Shown: positions 35,383 through 44,552, counted from the first letter of the stretch. The stretch: DNA of 64,000 nt from Arthrobacter sp. DWC3 (GCF_002929375.1 NZ_PJIP01000003.1:186001-250000); one strand, 5' to 3'. A program made the numbers and translations. Notes: generated by a model not told the origin, from the sequence alone.

Positions 35383-36753
35383 TCACGCGGGAGCTCCCGG
35401 CTGGTGCCCGAAGGAGGTGCCGGGCGGGGTGGCGCCGGGGAGGATGTCGCTCGGTCCCCCTCCGGTCCGTTCGTGCTCGCGCATGAGGACGACGTCGAAG
35501 CCCTCGCGGCGGATGCGGAGGTCGACGTACAGCAGGGAGGTCACACCGGCCTGGAAGGCGTAGCCGATGGCGGAGAAGAGTGCGGTGATGGCCTGCGTCG
35601 CGAGGAGCAGGGGGATCGAGTCGAGGGCGTCGGGCGTCGCGGAGGCGTCGGCACTGAAGCCGAAGACCAGCGAGACGGCGAACGTGAGGGGCGTGGAGAT
35701 GACGGAGGCGATGATCGACACGATGAGGCTCGTCAGCAGGACGATCCCGAACGTCCGCCACCAGTTGCCGCGGGTCAGCGCCCACGACCGCCTGACGGAC
35801 GTCCAGGGCCCGGTGCCCTCGAGCATGAGGGTCGCCGGTGCGACGACGATCTTGACGCTCACCCAGACGAGCAGCGCCACGGCGCCGAGCACGAGCGGCA
35901 CGATGACCAGGGCCGAGTACTCCTCGAGCCCCAGGACGGCCAGCGCCGAGATCCCGACCACGACGACCAGACCCACGAGCCCTGCCGCGAAGGACAGGAG
36001 TCCGAAGCCGAGCAGCGGGAGGATGCGCCCGCGGGCGATCCGCCAGGCCTGGCCGAAGGACGTCCGCTGGTCGATGACCGCCCGCGCGATCGGGATGACG
36101 AGGATGCCCTGCAGCACGAGCAGGGCCACCGCGGACACCACCCCGGTGATCATGGCGATCACGCCGAAGCCGGCGACGGCGGCGATGATGGTGTCCGTCG
36201 TCGCGTTCTCGGCCTCGAGTGCCTCGAAGGACGAGAGGACGTTCCCGAACAGGAGCACCGTCACCAGCGCGACGACGGCCTGCAGCAGGATCGCGCTGCC
36301 GAAGGTGGCCACCGGGTTCCTGCGGCAGGCCTGGAAGGCGCCGTCGAGGATCTCCCCGAGGCCGAGCGGCCGGAGCGGGATGACGCCGGGCTTCGGCGGC
36401 GCCTGGTACATGGGTCCCTGGGGGAGGGGTCGTGCGCCGTAGGGGCTCCCGCCCTGCCCCGGTCCCTGCTGGGGGAAGACGGGCCCCCAGCCCTGGGCGG
36501 GCTGCTGCGGTACGGGGCCCTGCGGGTAGGGAGCGCCCCAGCCCTGGGCGGGCTGCTGCGGTACGGGGCCCTGCGGCGGACCCGGGGACTGCCAGGCCGG
36601 CGCCGGCCGGCCCTGGATCTCAGGAACGGGCGTGCCGGGCGACTGCCATGGTGCCGACGGCGCGGTCCGGGAGGCCGGGCCGCCGTCGCTCTCACGGTCC
36701 GGCGTGCCGCGAGGAACCCCGTCGTCCGGCTGACCCTTCGCCTGATCACTCAT
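35383..36753 (-). CDS. Multispan membrane protein with Pro/Gln-rich N-terminus (GDPD membrane-domain type)
   Basis: A 456-residue protein. The first 125 residues are a disordered Pro/Gln/Gly tail including a repeated PQGPVPQQPAQGWG unit. It is followed by PLGLGEILDGAFQACRRNP and about six transmembrane helices (ILLQAVVALVTVLLFG, AVALLVLQGILVIPIA, FAAGLVGLVVVVGISALAVL, FGIVLLTSLIVSIIASVI). The core resembles the membrane region of glycerophosphoryl diester phosphodiesterase-like proteins, without the catalytic domain. The ATG has GAGGGGA upstream. It is the first gene of the DUF4129/MoxR cluster, divergent from mtrA across 180 bp. Confidence 0.85.
   Translation of the reverse strand: MSDQAKGQPDDGVPRGTPDRESDGGPASRTAPSAPWQSPGTPVPEIQGRPAPAWQSPGPPQGPVPQQPAQGWGAPYPQGPVPQQPAQGWGPVFPQQGPGQGGSPYGARPLPQGPMYQAPPKPGVIPLRPLGLGEILDGAFQACRRNPVATFGSAILLQAVVALVTVLLFGNVLSSFEALEAENATTDTIIAAVAGFGVIAMITGVVSAVALLVLQGILVIPIARAVIDQRTSFGQAWRIARGRILPLLGFGLLSFAAGLVGLVVVVGISALAVLGLEEYSALVIVPLVLGAVALLVWVSVKIVVAPATLMLEGTGPWTSVRRSWALTRGNWWRTFGIVLLTSLIVSIIASVISTPLTFAVSLVFGFSADASATPDALDSIPLLLATQAITALFSAIGYAFQAGVTSLLYVDLRIRREGFDVVLMREHERTGGGPSDILPGATPPGTSFGHQPGAPA
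36485..36576. repeat. 41-bp exact direct repeat inside the membrane-protein gene
   Basis: Two exact 41-base copies (36485-36525 and 36536-36576), period 51 bases. They encode the duplicated 17-residue PQGPVPQQPAQGWG-containing unit. The 51-base period keeps frame, so copy-number change would lengthen or shorten the tail without breaking the gene. Confidence 0.85.
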
Positions 36754-36933
36754 GGCGTCCCCTCGCTCGAATGCTCCAGGGAGGTCCGTCCGCGACTCCC
36801 CTCCTGCATCATAGGCCGGGCCGCCGGGCGGGCCGCCCCGCCGCGCGGCCCGCAGGCACGGCTCCTGGCGCTCCGCCGACACAGCCGGTGAGGCTGATGG
36901 GACATTGCACCTCCGATGGGACAGTATGGGGGT

Positions 36934-37611
36934 ATGAAGGCTCGCATTCTGGTCATCGACGACGACGAGGCCCTGTCCGAGATGATCGGCATCGTCCTCC
37001 GCAACGACGGATTCGACCCCGTCTTCTGTGCCGACGGCGCAGCGGCGCTGGGCGTGTTCCGCTCGACCCAGCCGGATCTCGTACTGCTGGACCTCATGCT
37101 GCCCGGCATGGACGGTATCGAGGTGTGCCGGCAGATCCGCGCCGAATCGGACCTCCCCATCGTCATGCTGACGGCCAAGTCGGACACCTCCGACGTCGTC
37201 CGTGGCCTCGAGTCCGGTGCCGACGACTACGTCCCCAAGCCCTTCAAGCCCGCCGAGCTCGTGGCCCGCGTGCGCGCCCGCCTGCGCCCGGCCGAGTCGA
37301 AGGCCCCGGAGACCCTCCGGATCGGCGACGTGGGCATCGACGTCGCAGGCCACGAGGTCACGCGGGCGGGCGAGCGGGTCTCCCTCACCCCGCTCGAATT
37401 CGACCTTCTGGTGGCCCTCGCCCGCAAGCCGTGGCAGGTGTTCACGCGCGAACTGCTCCTCGAACAGGTCTGGGGCTACCGGCACGCCGCCGACACCCGA
37501 CTCGTCAATGTCCACGTGCAGCGGCTGCGCTCGAAGATCGAGCGTGATCCCGAGGCGCCCGAGATCGTCCTGACGGTACGTGGTGTCGGCTACAAGGCCG
37601 GACAGGGCTGA
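36934..37611 (+). CDS. mtrA: DNA-binding response regulator MtrA
   Basis: A 225-residue OmpR/PhoB-type regulator. The receiver domain has the acidic pair DDDEA, the phospho-acceptor Asp in LVLLDLMLPGMDG (about residue 53), Thr in VMLTAKSD and Lys in VPKPFKPAEL. The winged-helix effector domain ends with NVHVQRLRSKIERDPEAPE and VRGVGYKAG. Sequence is very close to the MtrA consensus. MtrA controls cell-wall hydrolase genes and links division with replication in actinobacteria. The ATG at 36934 has a G-rich site upstream. It overlaps mtrB by 32 bases. Confidence 0.97.
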   Translation: MKARILVIDDDEALSEMIGIVLRNDGFDPVFCADGAAALGVFRSTQPDLVLLDLMLPGMDGIEVCRQIRAESDLPIVMLTAKSDTSDVVRGLESGADDYVPKPFKPAELVARVRARLRPAESKAPETLRIGDVGIDVAGHEVTRAGERVSLTPLEFDLLVALARKPWQVFTRELLLEQVWGYRHAADTRLVNVHVQRLRSKIERDPEAPEIVLTVRGVGYKAGQG

Positions 37612-39457
37612 CGCGGAGGGCGCGGGCAGCAGCGTCCGCGACTCCGGCATCCCACCCGCATCCGGGCCACCGGCGCCCGACGCCGTCCCGGCCGGTCCCG
37701 CCGTCGCGGCCGGTCCCGCCGTCGCGCCTCGCTCCGCCGTCGCAGCCCGTTCGGCGGGACGGCTGAGGATCGGCGCGCGGCGCGTCCGAATCCTGCTGAG
37801 TTCCATCGCGCGCAGCTGGCGACGGTCGCTGCAGTTCCGGACCGTCGTCGCGACGATGCTCCTCACGTCGGTGTCCTTCGTGGCCGTGGGCGGCTTCCTC
37901 TCCAACCAGATCGCGAGCGCACTCTACGACGAGCGCTTCGACCAGTTCAGCGCGGAGGCCCGCTCCGCCCTGACCTCCACCAAGGCCGTGTTCCGGGACT
38001 CCTCGGCGACCGACCGCGACACGACGAACCGGCTGGTGCTCGACTCCGTCAACGCGCTCGTGGGCAGCAGGACGAACGCACCCCGTCAGGCCATGCTGGT
38101 CCCGATCACCAACGGTGAGGGACTCTTCATCCCGGTGACGGTGAGCCAGGACGGTGCGACGGCGGGTATGCTCCCCGAGGACCTCCAGCAGGCGGTGACC
38201 GGCGGCCAGGACGTGTACTGGGCGCCGATCACCATCCCCGTGACGGAGAACGGTGAGCCGGACGCGCCGGGGCTCGCCTTCGGCACTCAGGTCCAGCTGC
38301 CGCCCGAACGCAGCCCCTACGCCCTGTACGTGTACTACGACCTCTCCTCGATGCAGGCCACGCTCGACTACATCCACGGCGTCCTGTGGCTGGTGGGGGC
38401 CATCCTGCTGCTCGTCATCGGCGGCGTCACCTGGTACGTGACACGCAGCGTGGTGCTGCCGGTGGGCCATGCCGCCTCCGTGTCGGAGAAGCTCGCCTCC
38501 GGTCAGCTGCAGGAACGCATGGAGGTCACCGGCGAGGACGAGGTGGCCCGGCTCGGGACCTCCTTCAACCGGATGGCGGCCAGCCTGCAGGACCAGATCA
38601 CCCAGCTGGCCCAGCTGTCCCAGATGCAGCAGCGCTTCGTCTCCGACGTGTCGCACGAGCTCCGGACGCCCCTGACCACGGTGCGCATGGCCGCGGAGGT
38701 GCTGCACGACGCCCGGGACGAGTTCAACCCCGTGAACAAGCGGTCCGCGGAGATCCTGTTCGACCAGGTGGAGCGTTTCCAGGCGCTGCTCGCGGACCTG
38801 CTCGAGATCTCGCGGTTCGACGCCGGCGCCGCGGTCCTGGAAGCCGAATCGGTGGACATGGTGCAGATCGTCCAGCACGCCATCGACGGCGCGCGGCCCC
38901 TCGCGGAGAGGCTGGGCACCGAGCTGTCCGTCGTGACCGCGGAGGCACGGTGCATCGTCGACGCCGATGCCCGCCGTATCGACCGGATCCTGCGTAACCT
39001 GATCGTCAACGCGCTGGAGCACGGGGAAGGGCGCCCGGTGGACGTCCACATCGCGTGCAATCCGGAAGCCGTCGCTGTCGCCGTCCGCGACCACGGAATC
39101 GGCATGACGCCGCTCGAGGCCTCCCGCGTGTTCGACAGGTTCTGGCGGGCCGATCCGGCGCGTGCCCGGACCACGGGTGGCAGCGGCCTGGGCCTGTCCA
39201 TCGCCACCGAGGACGCGCGGCTGCACGGGGCGTGGCTGGAGGCATGGGGCAGGCCGGGTGAGGGCGCATGCTTCCGACTGACGGTGCCGCGGCACCAGGG
39301 CGCCGCGCTGACGTCGTCGCCCCTGGCCCTGCCGCCCCTGCCGGCTCGCACGGGGTCCGGGGACGGGGCGGGGCTTCAGGACCACGGCGACCAGAGCGAC
39401 GACGGCGGCCACGGCGCACCAGGGATGACGACGAGGGAGAGCAGTGCGACGCAGTAG
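37580..39457 (+). CDS. mtrB: Sensor histidine kinase MtrB
   Basis: A 625-residue kinase. A roughly 70-residue Ala/Pro-rich N-terminus precedes transmembrane helix 1 (TVVATMLLTSVSFVAVGGFL). An extracytoplasmic sensor of about 180 residues follows, then helix 2 (VLWLVGAILLLVIGGVTWYV) and a HAMP domain. The HisKA domain has the phosphorylated His in FVSDVSHELRTPLTTVRMAA. The HATPase has N box NLIVNALEHGEG, G1 RDHGIGM and G2 GGSGLGLSIA. The GTG start at 37580 lies inside mtrA; the unusually long N-terminus makes this start less certain. It overlaps lpqB by 14 bases, so mtrA-mtrB-lpqB is one unit. Confidence 0.95.
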   Translation: MVSATRPDRADAEGAGSSVRDSGIPPASGPPAPDAVPAGPAVAAGPAVAPRSAVAARSAGRLRIGARRVRILLSSIARSWRRSLQFRTVVATMLLTSVSFVAVGGFLSNQIASALYDERFDQFSAEARSALTSTKAVFRDSSATDRDTTNRLVLDSVNALVGSRTNAPRQAMLVPITNGEGLFIPVTVSQDGATAGMLPEDLQQAVTGGQDVYWAPITIPVTENGEPDAPGLAFGTQVQLPPERSPYALYVYYDLSSMQATLDYIHGVLWLVGAILLLVIGGVTWYVTRSVVLPVGHAASVSEKLASGQLQERMEVTGEDEVARLGTSFNRMAASLQDQITQLAQLSQMQQRFVSDVSHELRTPLTTVRMAAEVLHDARDEFNPVNKRSAEILFDQVERFQALLADLLEISRFDAGAAVLEAESVDMVQIVQHAIDGARPLAERLGTELSVVTAEARCIVDADARRIDRILRNLIVNALEHGEGRPVDVHIACNPEAVAVAVRDHGIGMTPLEASRVFDRFWRADPARARTTGGSGLGLSIATEDARLHGAWLEAWGRPGEGACFRLTVPRHQGAALTSSPLALPPLPARTGSGDGAGLQDHGDQSDDGGHGAPGMTTRESSATQ

Positions 39458-41219
39458 GACCACACCCCGCGCCCGGGCAGCGAGCCGCAGCGCCGATCGC
39501 TCTGCCGAGCGCACTGCCGGCAGGACGCCGGGGGTGCTCCTCGCCACGCTGCTGGTGGTGCTGCTCCTGGTGCTCACGGCCTGCTCGGCGATCCCCACGC
39601 GGGGACCGGTCGGGGTGATCCCGGCCGCGGAGGCCGAGGTCGATGCCGTCGCGCCCGCCTTCGACCCCGAGGGTCCGGCGCCCGGGGCGACGCCCGAGCG
39701 GATCCTGCGGGACTTCATCACCGCAGGGACGGGTGCGGGCGACGGGTACAGTGTCGCCCGCCAGTTCCTGACCCCCGAGCTCGCGAGGACGTGGAAGCCG
39801 GAGGAGCGGATCGTCCTGTTCAGGTCCGATCCCCGCGTCGAGAAGCGCGAGACCGAGGGGGTGTACCAGATCCAGCTGGAGACCACCGGGACCGTCGACT
39901 CCCGAGGGCTCAGGACCAACAGCGCCGTCCCCGCCTCCGAGACGCTCGGCGTACGCATGGTGCAGGTGGCGGGGGAGTGGCGGATCGACGAGATCCCCGA
40001 CGGCATCATGCTCGCCCAGAGCAGCGCCCGGGACCTCCTGATCTCGCACAACCTCTACTTCTACAGCAGCAACTACCGCTACTGGGTGCCCGATGCCCGC
40101 TGGTTCGTGCGGCGGACCGGGGTGACGGCCAGGATCGTCAGTGCCATGCTCGCCGGCCCTGCGCCCTACCTGCAGGGCTCCGTCACGAGTGCCTTCCCGG
40201 AGGGGGTCACGCTGGCCCGGGACTCGGTACCCATCACCTCCGGGACCGCGTCCGTGGAGTTCTCCTCCGAGGTCCTGGAGGACGCCACGAGCCTCGGCCT
40301 GCAGCAGATGAACCAGCAGCTGCAGGAGAACCTGCTCGGACTGAACGACGTCACGACCGTGGAGATGACCAGCGGCCAGCCCATCGAACTCGGTGAGGAC
40401 GCCCCCGAGCTCGTGGTGCCCGAGCTGACGCCCGACGTCGGGGGAGAGCAGGTGGCCGTCGCGGACGGCGAGCTGGTGCGCGTGCGGAACGGCGCCACCG
40501 CCCCGATCGAGGGCATGCCGAGCGTGGCCATGCTGCAGCCGCGCACCCCTGCCGCCTCGGTCTCGGGGAGCGCCTACGCGTTCCTGAACGCGGACAGGAC
40601 CACGCTGTTCGTCACCGCGCCGGGCAGCGAGGCCCGCGAGGTCGTGAAGGGTACCGCCCTGACCCGGCCGTCCTTCGACCCGGAGAACTGGGTCTGGACC
40701 AGCCGGGCCGGCGGAGGGCGAAGCTCCATCCTCGCCGTCCCGCCGGGCGGGACCGAGGCGAACGCGACGGTCCTCGCCGCAGGCTGGCTCGGCGACCGGA
40801 GGGTCGACGAACTGCGGGTCTCACGCGACGGGTCGCGGGCGCTGATCGTCGCGGACCGCGGCGGCACGAGCGAGCTGCTGATCGCCGGCATCACCCGTTC
40901 TCCCGACGGGACGCCGCAGACGCTCACCACACCGCTGACCCTGCCCGTGCCCGGAAGCATCGACACGGCCGCGTGGGCCGGCCAGAGCACCATCGTGGCG
41001 TCGTCCCTCGGCGCCGACGCGGAAGCCGCGCCCGTCATCCTGCAGCTCGACGGCGAGCAGGAGACCATGGCCGCCCTGATCGGCGTCCGAGCCATCAGCG
41101 CCGGATCCGACGCTGAGGACACGCTGTACGCGCAGGCCGGCGACACGCTGTACAGACGGCTCGGCAACAGCTGGGTGGACGAGCAGCTCAAGGTCACCGA
41201 CCCGGCCTTCCCGGGCTAG
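39444..41219 (+). CDS. lpqB: Lipoprotein LpqB
   Basis: A 591-residue lipoprotein. The signal peptide ends in a lipobox LVLTAC, with Cys as the lipidated residue. The mature part has a GerMN-like domain (about 180-300, ILRDFITAGTGAGDGYSVAR upstream, then VSAMLAGPAPYLQGSV). A C-terminal beta-propeller-like domain carries GerMN-associated repeats (LRVSRDGSRALIVADRGG). LpqB modulates MtrAB signalling at the membrane. The gene overlaps the end of mtrB, matching the conserved mtrA-mtrB-lpqB order. Confidence 0.95.
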   Translation: MRRSRTTPRARAASRSADRSAERTAGRTPGVLLATLLVVLLLVLTACSAIPTRGPVGVIPAAEAEVDAVAPAFDPEGPAPGATPERILRDFITAGTGAGDGYSVARQFLTPELARTWKPEERIVLFRSDPRVEKRETEGVYQIQLETTGTVDSRGLRTNSAVPASETLGVRMVQVAGEWRIDEIPDGIMLAQSSARDLLISHNLYFYSSNYRYWVPDARWFVRRTGVTARIVSAMLAGPAPYLQGSVTSAFPEGVTLARDSVPITSGTASVEFSSEVLEDATSLGLQQMNQQLQENLLGLNDVTTVEMTSGQPIELGEDAPELVVPELTPDVGGEQVAVADGELVRVRNGATAPIEGMPSVAMLQPRTPAASVSGSAYAFLNADRTTLFVTAPGSEAREVVKGTALTRPSFDPENWVWTSRAGGGRSSILAVPPGGTEANATVLAAGWLGDRRVDELRVSRDGSRALIVADRGGTSELLIAGITRSPDGTPQTLTTPLTLPVPGSIDTAAWAGQSTIVASSLGADAEAAPVILQLDGEQETMAALIGVRAISAGSDAEDTLYAQAGDTLYRRLGNSWVDEQLKVTDPAFPG

Positions 41220-41280
41220 GGATGTCCACATAGCGGGCCGCGGCGTGGTCCGCTACCTCCCGGGGTGATGCGCTGGGGGC

Positions 41281-42393
41281 ATGCGCTCTCCTGTCCCCGC
41301 CACGGTCGCCGCCACCGACACCGCCCTGTCGCTCGCGCGCATCCTCGACGGGATCGTCTTCGGCTCCACCTACCAGCGCGTCGCCCGCGCCCTCTCCGCC
41401 TTCGGCGCCCTCGTCCTGCCGTCGTCGTGCGTGGTCTGCGGCACATGGGACACGTCCCTGTGCGCCCGGTGCCTCGGTTCGTTCAGGTTGGCGACGGCAC
41501 GGCCCTTCCGAGCGGAGGAGGGCGCCGAGTCGCTGCCCGACGTCGAGCTGCCCGTCCCGCCGTCCGCCGAGTCGCCCGGCACCTCACGCGCCGAGCCGAG
41601 GACAGGTCAGGAGGCGATGCGGCGTCCACCGGATGCGGAAGGGTCCGTCGTCGGCCCGCTGCCCGTCCTCGCTGCAGGACGGTACGGCCGAGCCGTCTCC
41701 GTGGTCCTCCTGGCGTTCAAGAACCACGGGCACGTCGACCTGGCGATGCCCGTCGCGACGGCCCTGGGCGGTGTGCTGCATGCCGCCGTCCACTCGTTGC
41801 CGCCCCCTGCGTCCCGGGCGTCCCCGTCCTTCCCGACCGGTCCCGTGCTGCTGGTGCCCGTTCCCACGCGGGCCTCGTCGCGCCGCAGGCGCGGCTACGA
41901 CCCCCTGATGCTGCTCCTGTCCCGCCTCGATCGCGCAGGCGGGTTGCCCGCGACCACGGTGCTCGCCCCCGCCGTCCGGCAGATCCCGCCGGCACGGCGG
42001 TTGCTGACGGCCCTGCTGCGAGGCGGAGCGCCCGCACTCCTCCGCTCCGCCTCGGCGGCGCTGCCCGGTCTGCGCGGGGGCCAGAAAGGGCTCGGCCGAC
42101 GGCGGCGGCGAGCCGGCGTCCTGGACTCCATGGGCGTGACCGGGCGTTCCCACGACGCCCTGGCCGGCAGGGACTGCCTCATCGTGGACGACGTCCTCAC
42201 CACGGGTGCGACGATCGGCGAGGTGCACCGTGTGCTCACGGCGGCCGGTGCGCGGGTGCTCGGAGCCGTCGTGGTGGCGGCGACCTCGTCCCCCTCGGGA
42301 CACGACCCCGGACGCGGCAGCAGTGCCCACGGGACGCCCGGCAGGCTACCGGAACTTCCCGAGCGTCGATGGGTGAATAAAGGAGAGGGGTGA
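41281..42393 (+). CDS. ComF family phosphoribosyltransferase-like protein
   Basis: A 370-residue ComF-type protein. A four-cysteine cluster (SCVVCGTWDTSLCARC) is at about residues 49-64. The type I PRTase fold has the PRPP-binding loop CLIVDDVLTTGATIGE and the ComF segment VPVPTRASSRRRRGYDPL. It is longer than typical ComF (about 240) because of a Pro/Ser-rich insert near residues 80-120 and a stretch between the GYDP and PRPP motifs. ComF proteins take part in DNA uptake in competent bacteria; here the role is unproven. It lies after lpqB, a usual actinobacterial position. Confidence 0.9.
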   Translation: MRSPVPATVAATDTALSLARILDGIVFGSTYQRVARALSAFGALVLPSSCVVCGTWDTSLCARCLGSFRLATARPFRAEEGAESLPDVELPVPPSAESPGTSRAEPRTGQEAMRRPPDAEGSVVGPLPVLAAGRYGRAVSVVLLAFKNHGHVDLAMPVATALGGVLHAAVHSLPPPASRASPSFPTGPVLLVPVPTRASSRRRRGYDPLMLLLSRLDRAGGLPATTVLAPAVRQIPPARRLLTALLRGGAPALLRSASAALPGLRGGQKGLGRRRRRAGVLDSMGVTGRSHDALAGRDCLIVDDVLTTGATIGEVHRVLTAAGARVLGAVVVAATSSPSGHDPGRGSSAHGTPGRLPELPERRWVNKGEG

Positions 42394-42498
42394 ACTAACG
42401 TGATGAGACGGGTACCCGGTGATGGTCCGTATCCGTCGGCGGCGGCTCTGCTCAACGCCTCGGCCGCCGCTGTGTCACCTAGCGATGTGGAGGGCACC

Positions 42499-43233
42499 AT
42501 GGAATTTGTGATCAATGGTCGAAACCTGGCGGTATCCGACCGTTTCCGTGAGTACGCGACGGAGAGGATCGACAAGATAGAGCAGCTCGGCGACAAGGTG
42601 CAGCGCGTGGACGCGAAGATCACCAAGGAGCCCAGCGCGCGCATGGCGGACACCTCCCTCACGGTCGAGCTCACGGTCCTCTGCAGAGGGCCGGTGGTCC
42701 GCGCCGAAGCCTCGGCGGCCGACAAGTTCGCGGCATTCGACCTCGCCTACGCGAAACTCCTCGAGCGCCTGCGCCGCGCCCGGGACCGGCGGAAGGTCCA
42801 CCACGGCCGGCACACCCCCGTGGCGGTCAGGGTCGCCACGGCGGACCTCGAACCTGCCGATCCCGCGCAGCCCATCTACCTCGAGACGCCGAGCATCGAG
42901 CCGACGTCCACCGAGCCCGAGCCGCAGCCGGAGGACACCGACGCGTATTCCTCGCCGGACGACGTGCCCGCGGGTGATTCCCCCGTGCTGATCCGCCGCA
43001 AGGTCTTCTCCGGTATCCCGATGACCCTGGACGACGCCGTCGACAACATGGAGCTCGTCGGCCACGACTTCTACCTCTTCGTGGACTCCGCCACCGGAGC
43101 GCCCTCGGTGGTGTACCGGCGGCAGGGCTGGACCTACGGCGTCATCACCCTCGACTCGAAGTGCGCCGAAGGCACCGAGGAGCCCCACGAGGAACTCCTC
43201 GCCTACCGCGCCCGGGAGGCCGCCTCCGCCTAG
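42499..43233 (+). CDS. hpf: Ribosome hibernation promoting factor, long form
   Basis: A 244-residue long HPF. The N-terminal S30AE domain starts MEFVINGRNLAVSDRFREYA and includes VELTVLCRGPVVRAEA. An acidic linker (EPEPQPEDTDAYSSPDD) joins the C-terminal dimerisation domain (VLIRRKVFSGIPMTLDDAVDNM, then FYLFVDSATGAPSVVYRRQGW, both in part). Long HPF makes 100S ribosome dimers in stationary phase. The ATG at 42499 has GGAGGG upstream, and upstream in-frame codons lack family similarity. A 13-bp terminator hairpin follows. Confidence 0.96.
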   Translation: MEFVINGRNLAVSDRFREYATERIDKIEQLGDKVQRVDAKITKEPSARMADTSLTVELTVLCRGPVVRAEASAADKFAAFDLAYAKLLERLRRARDRRKVHHGRHTPVAVRVATADLEPADPAQPIYLETPSIEPTSTEPEPQPEDTDAYSSPDDVPAGDSPVLIRRKVFSGIPMTLDDAVDNMELVGHDFYLFVDSATGAPSVVYRRQGWTYGVITLDSKCAEGTEEPHEELLAYRAREAASA

Positions 43234-43279
43234 GCGCCCCCGCCGACGGGACACGTCCCACGTGCCCCGCCGTCCGATC

Positions 43280-43310
43280 CACTGCCTCCGCGCCCCGCGC
43301 GGAGGCAGTG
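43280..43310 (+). terminator. Terminator between hpf and ycaQ
   Basis: A perfect 13-bp stem CACTGCCTCCGCG/CGCGGAGGCAGTG with a five-base loop, 47 bases after hpf. Its 3' arm contains GGAGG, which would be the ribosome-binding site for a GTG at 43313. It could therefore affect translation of the next gene. Confidence 0.7.
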
Positions 43311-43324
43311 CCGTGCAGGAGACC

Positions 43325-44536
43325 ATGCCGAACCTCACCACCGCGCAGGCCGGGCGCATCCTCCTCGCCGCACAGGGCCTCCACCGGCCGCGCATCGCCG
43401 CTCCGTCGTCCCGCCGCGCCGTCAACGCCGCCGCCCAGCGCCTGCAGGTGCTCCAGCTGGATTCCGTCAACGTCCTCGCCAGGTCCCACTACCTGCCCCT
43501 GTTCTCCCGCCTCGGCTCCTACGCGACGGCCGACCTGGACGCCCTGTACTCCCGCGGTCCGCGCAGGCTCGTCGAGTACTGGGCCCACGAGGCCAGCCTC
43601 GTGCCTCCCGACCTGTTCCCGCACCTGCGGGTCTGGCAGCGCCGCACCTGGATGGGCGCCACCAGCGTCCCCGCGGAGGTCCGCGGCCCCCTCGAGGCTG
43701 GCATCGGCGCCCTCCTCTCCTCCGGCAGCCCGCTGACCGCGGCGGAGATCCAGCGGCGCCTCGGCGGGGACGCCACGCGGCCCGAGGAGGGCTGGGGATG
43801 GCGGTGGACCGCGGCCAAGCGCGTCCTCGAGGACCTCTTCGCACGCGGCGAGATCGGTTCGGCGGGCCGCACGGCCCAGTTCGAACGCCTCTACGCCCCC
43901 ATCACCACGGTGCTGCCCGACGCCGCCCTCGCCGCCGAGGAACCGGACCGGATGGACGCCCTCACGGTGCTGGCCGGCCGCGCCGCGACGGCGCTCGGCG
44001 TCGCACCCGCCCGCTCCGTCGCCGACTACTTCCGCACGCCCGTGCGCGAGACGCGCGTGGCCCTGGACGGGCTCGTGGGCGCCGGCGCGCTGCAGGCGGT
44101 GACGGTCGACGGCGGCGCGGAGCCGTGGTACCTCGACCCGGCCGTGACCCTGCCGCGGCAGGCCCGGGGCAGGGCGCTGCTGAGCCCGTTCGACTCCCTC
44201 GTGTTCGATCGCGGCCGGCTGCAGAGGCTTTTCGGCATGCACTACCGCATCGAGATCTACACGCCGGCGGAGCGGCGGGTCCACGGCTACTACGTCCTGC
44301 CCTTCCTGCTCCGGGACTCCATCGTGGCCCGCGTGGACCTGAAGGCCGACCGCACTGCAGGCCGCCTGCTGGTGCAGGCGTGCCATGCCGAGCCCGGTGC
44401 CCCCGCGGACACCGCGGCCGAGCTCGCCGACGAGCTGCGCCTGCTCGCGCAGTGGCTGGGCCTGGCCGACGTCGTCGTCTCCGGCCGGGGGAACCTCGCG
44501 CCCGCACTCGCCGTGCAGGTCGGCAGGCTACTCTGA
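43325..44536 (+). CDS. YcaQ-type DNA glycosylase (winged-helix protein)
   Basis: About 403 residues of the YcaQ/AlkX (HTH_42) family, which opens interstrand crosslinks by unhooking N-alkylpurines. It has LTTAQAGRILLAAQGLHRPR at the N-terminus, LQLDSVNVLARSHYLPLFSR and LVEYWAHEASLVPPDLFPHL in the first winged-helix block. The catalytic QxQ region reads LQVLQLDS. LLSPFDSLVFDRGRLQRLFG and IYTPAERRVHGYYVLPFLL are in the C-terminal half. The start is set at ATG 43325, where the protein begins like E. coli YcaQ and GGAG lies just upstream. GTG 43313 is possible; a GTG at 43262 would place the terminator hairpin inside the gene. Confidence 0.88.
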   Translation: MPNLTTAQAGRILLAAQGLHRPRIAAPSSRRAVNAAAQRLQVLQLDSVNVLARSHYLPLFSRLGSYATADLDALYSRGPRRLVEYWAHEASLVPPDLFPHLRVWQRRTWMGATSVPAEVRGPLEAGIGALLSSGSPLTAAEIQRRLGGDATRPEEGWGWRWTAAKRVLEDLFARGEIGSAGRTAQFERLYAPITTVLPDAALAAEEPDRMDALTVLAGRAATALGVAPARSVADYFRTPVRETRVALDGLVGAGALQAVTVDGGAEPWYLDPAVTLPRQARGRALLSPFDSLVFDRGRLQRLFGMHYRIEIYTPAERRVHGYYVLPFLLRDSIVARVDLKADRTAGRLLVQACHAEPGAPADTAAELADELRLLAQWLGLADVVVSGRGNLAPALAVQVGRLL

Positions 44537-44552
44537 GCGGACACGTGGAGCG

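Noticed and set aside
41265-42380. Alternative plus-strand frame over the comF region
   Set aside because: The frame starting at 41281 contains the ComF cysteine cluster and PRPP loop; this one is Arg/Pro-rich without motifs.
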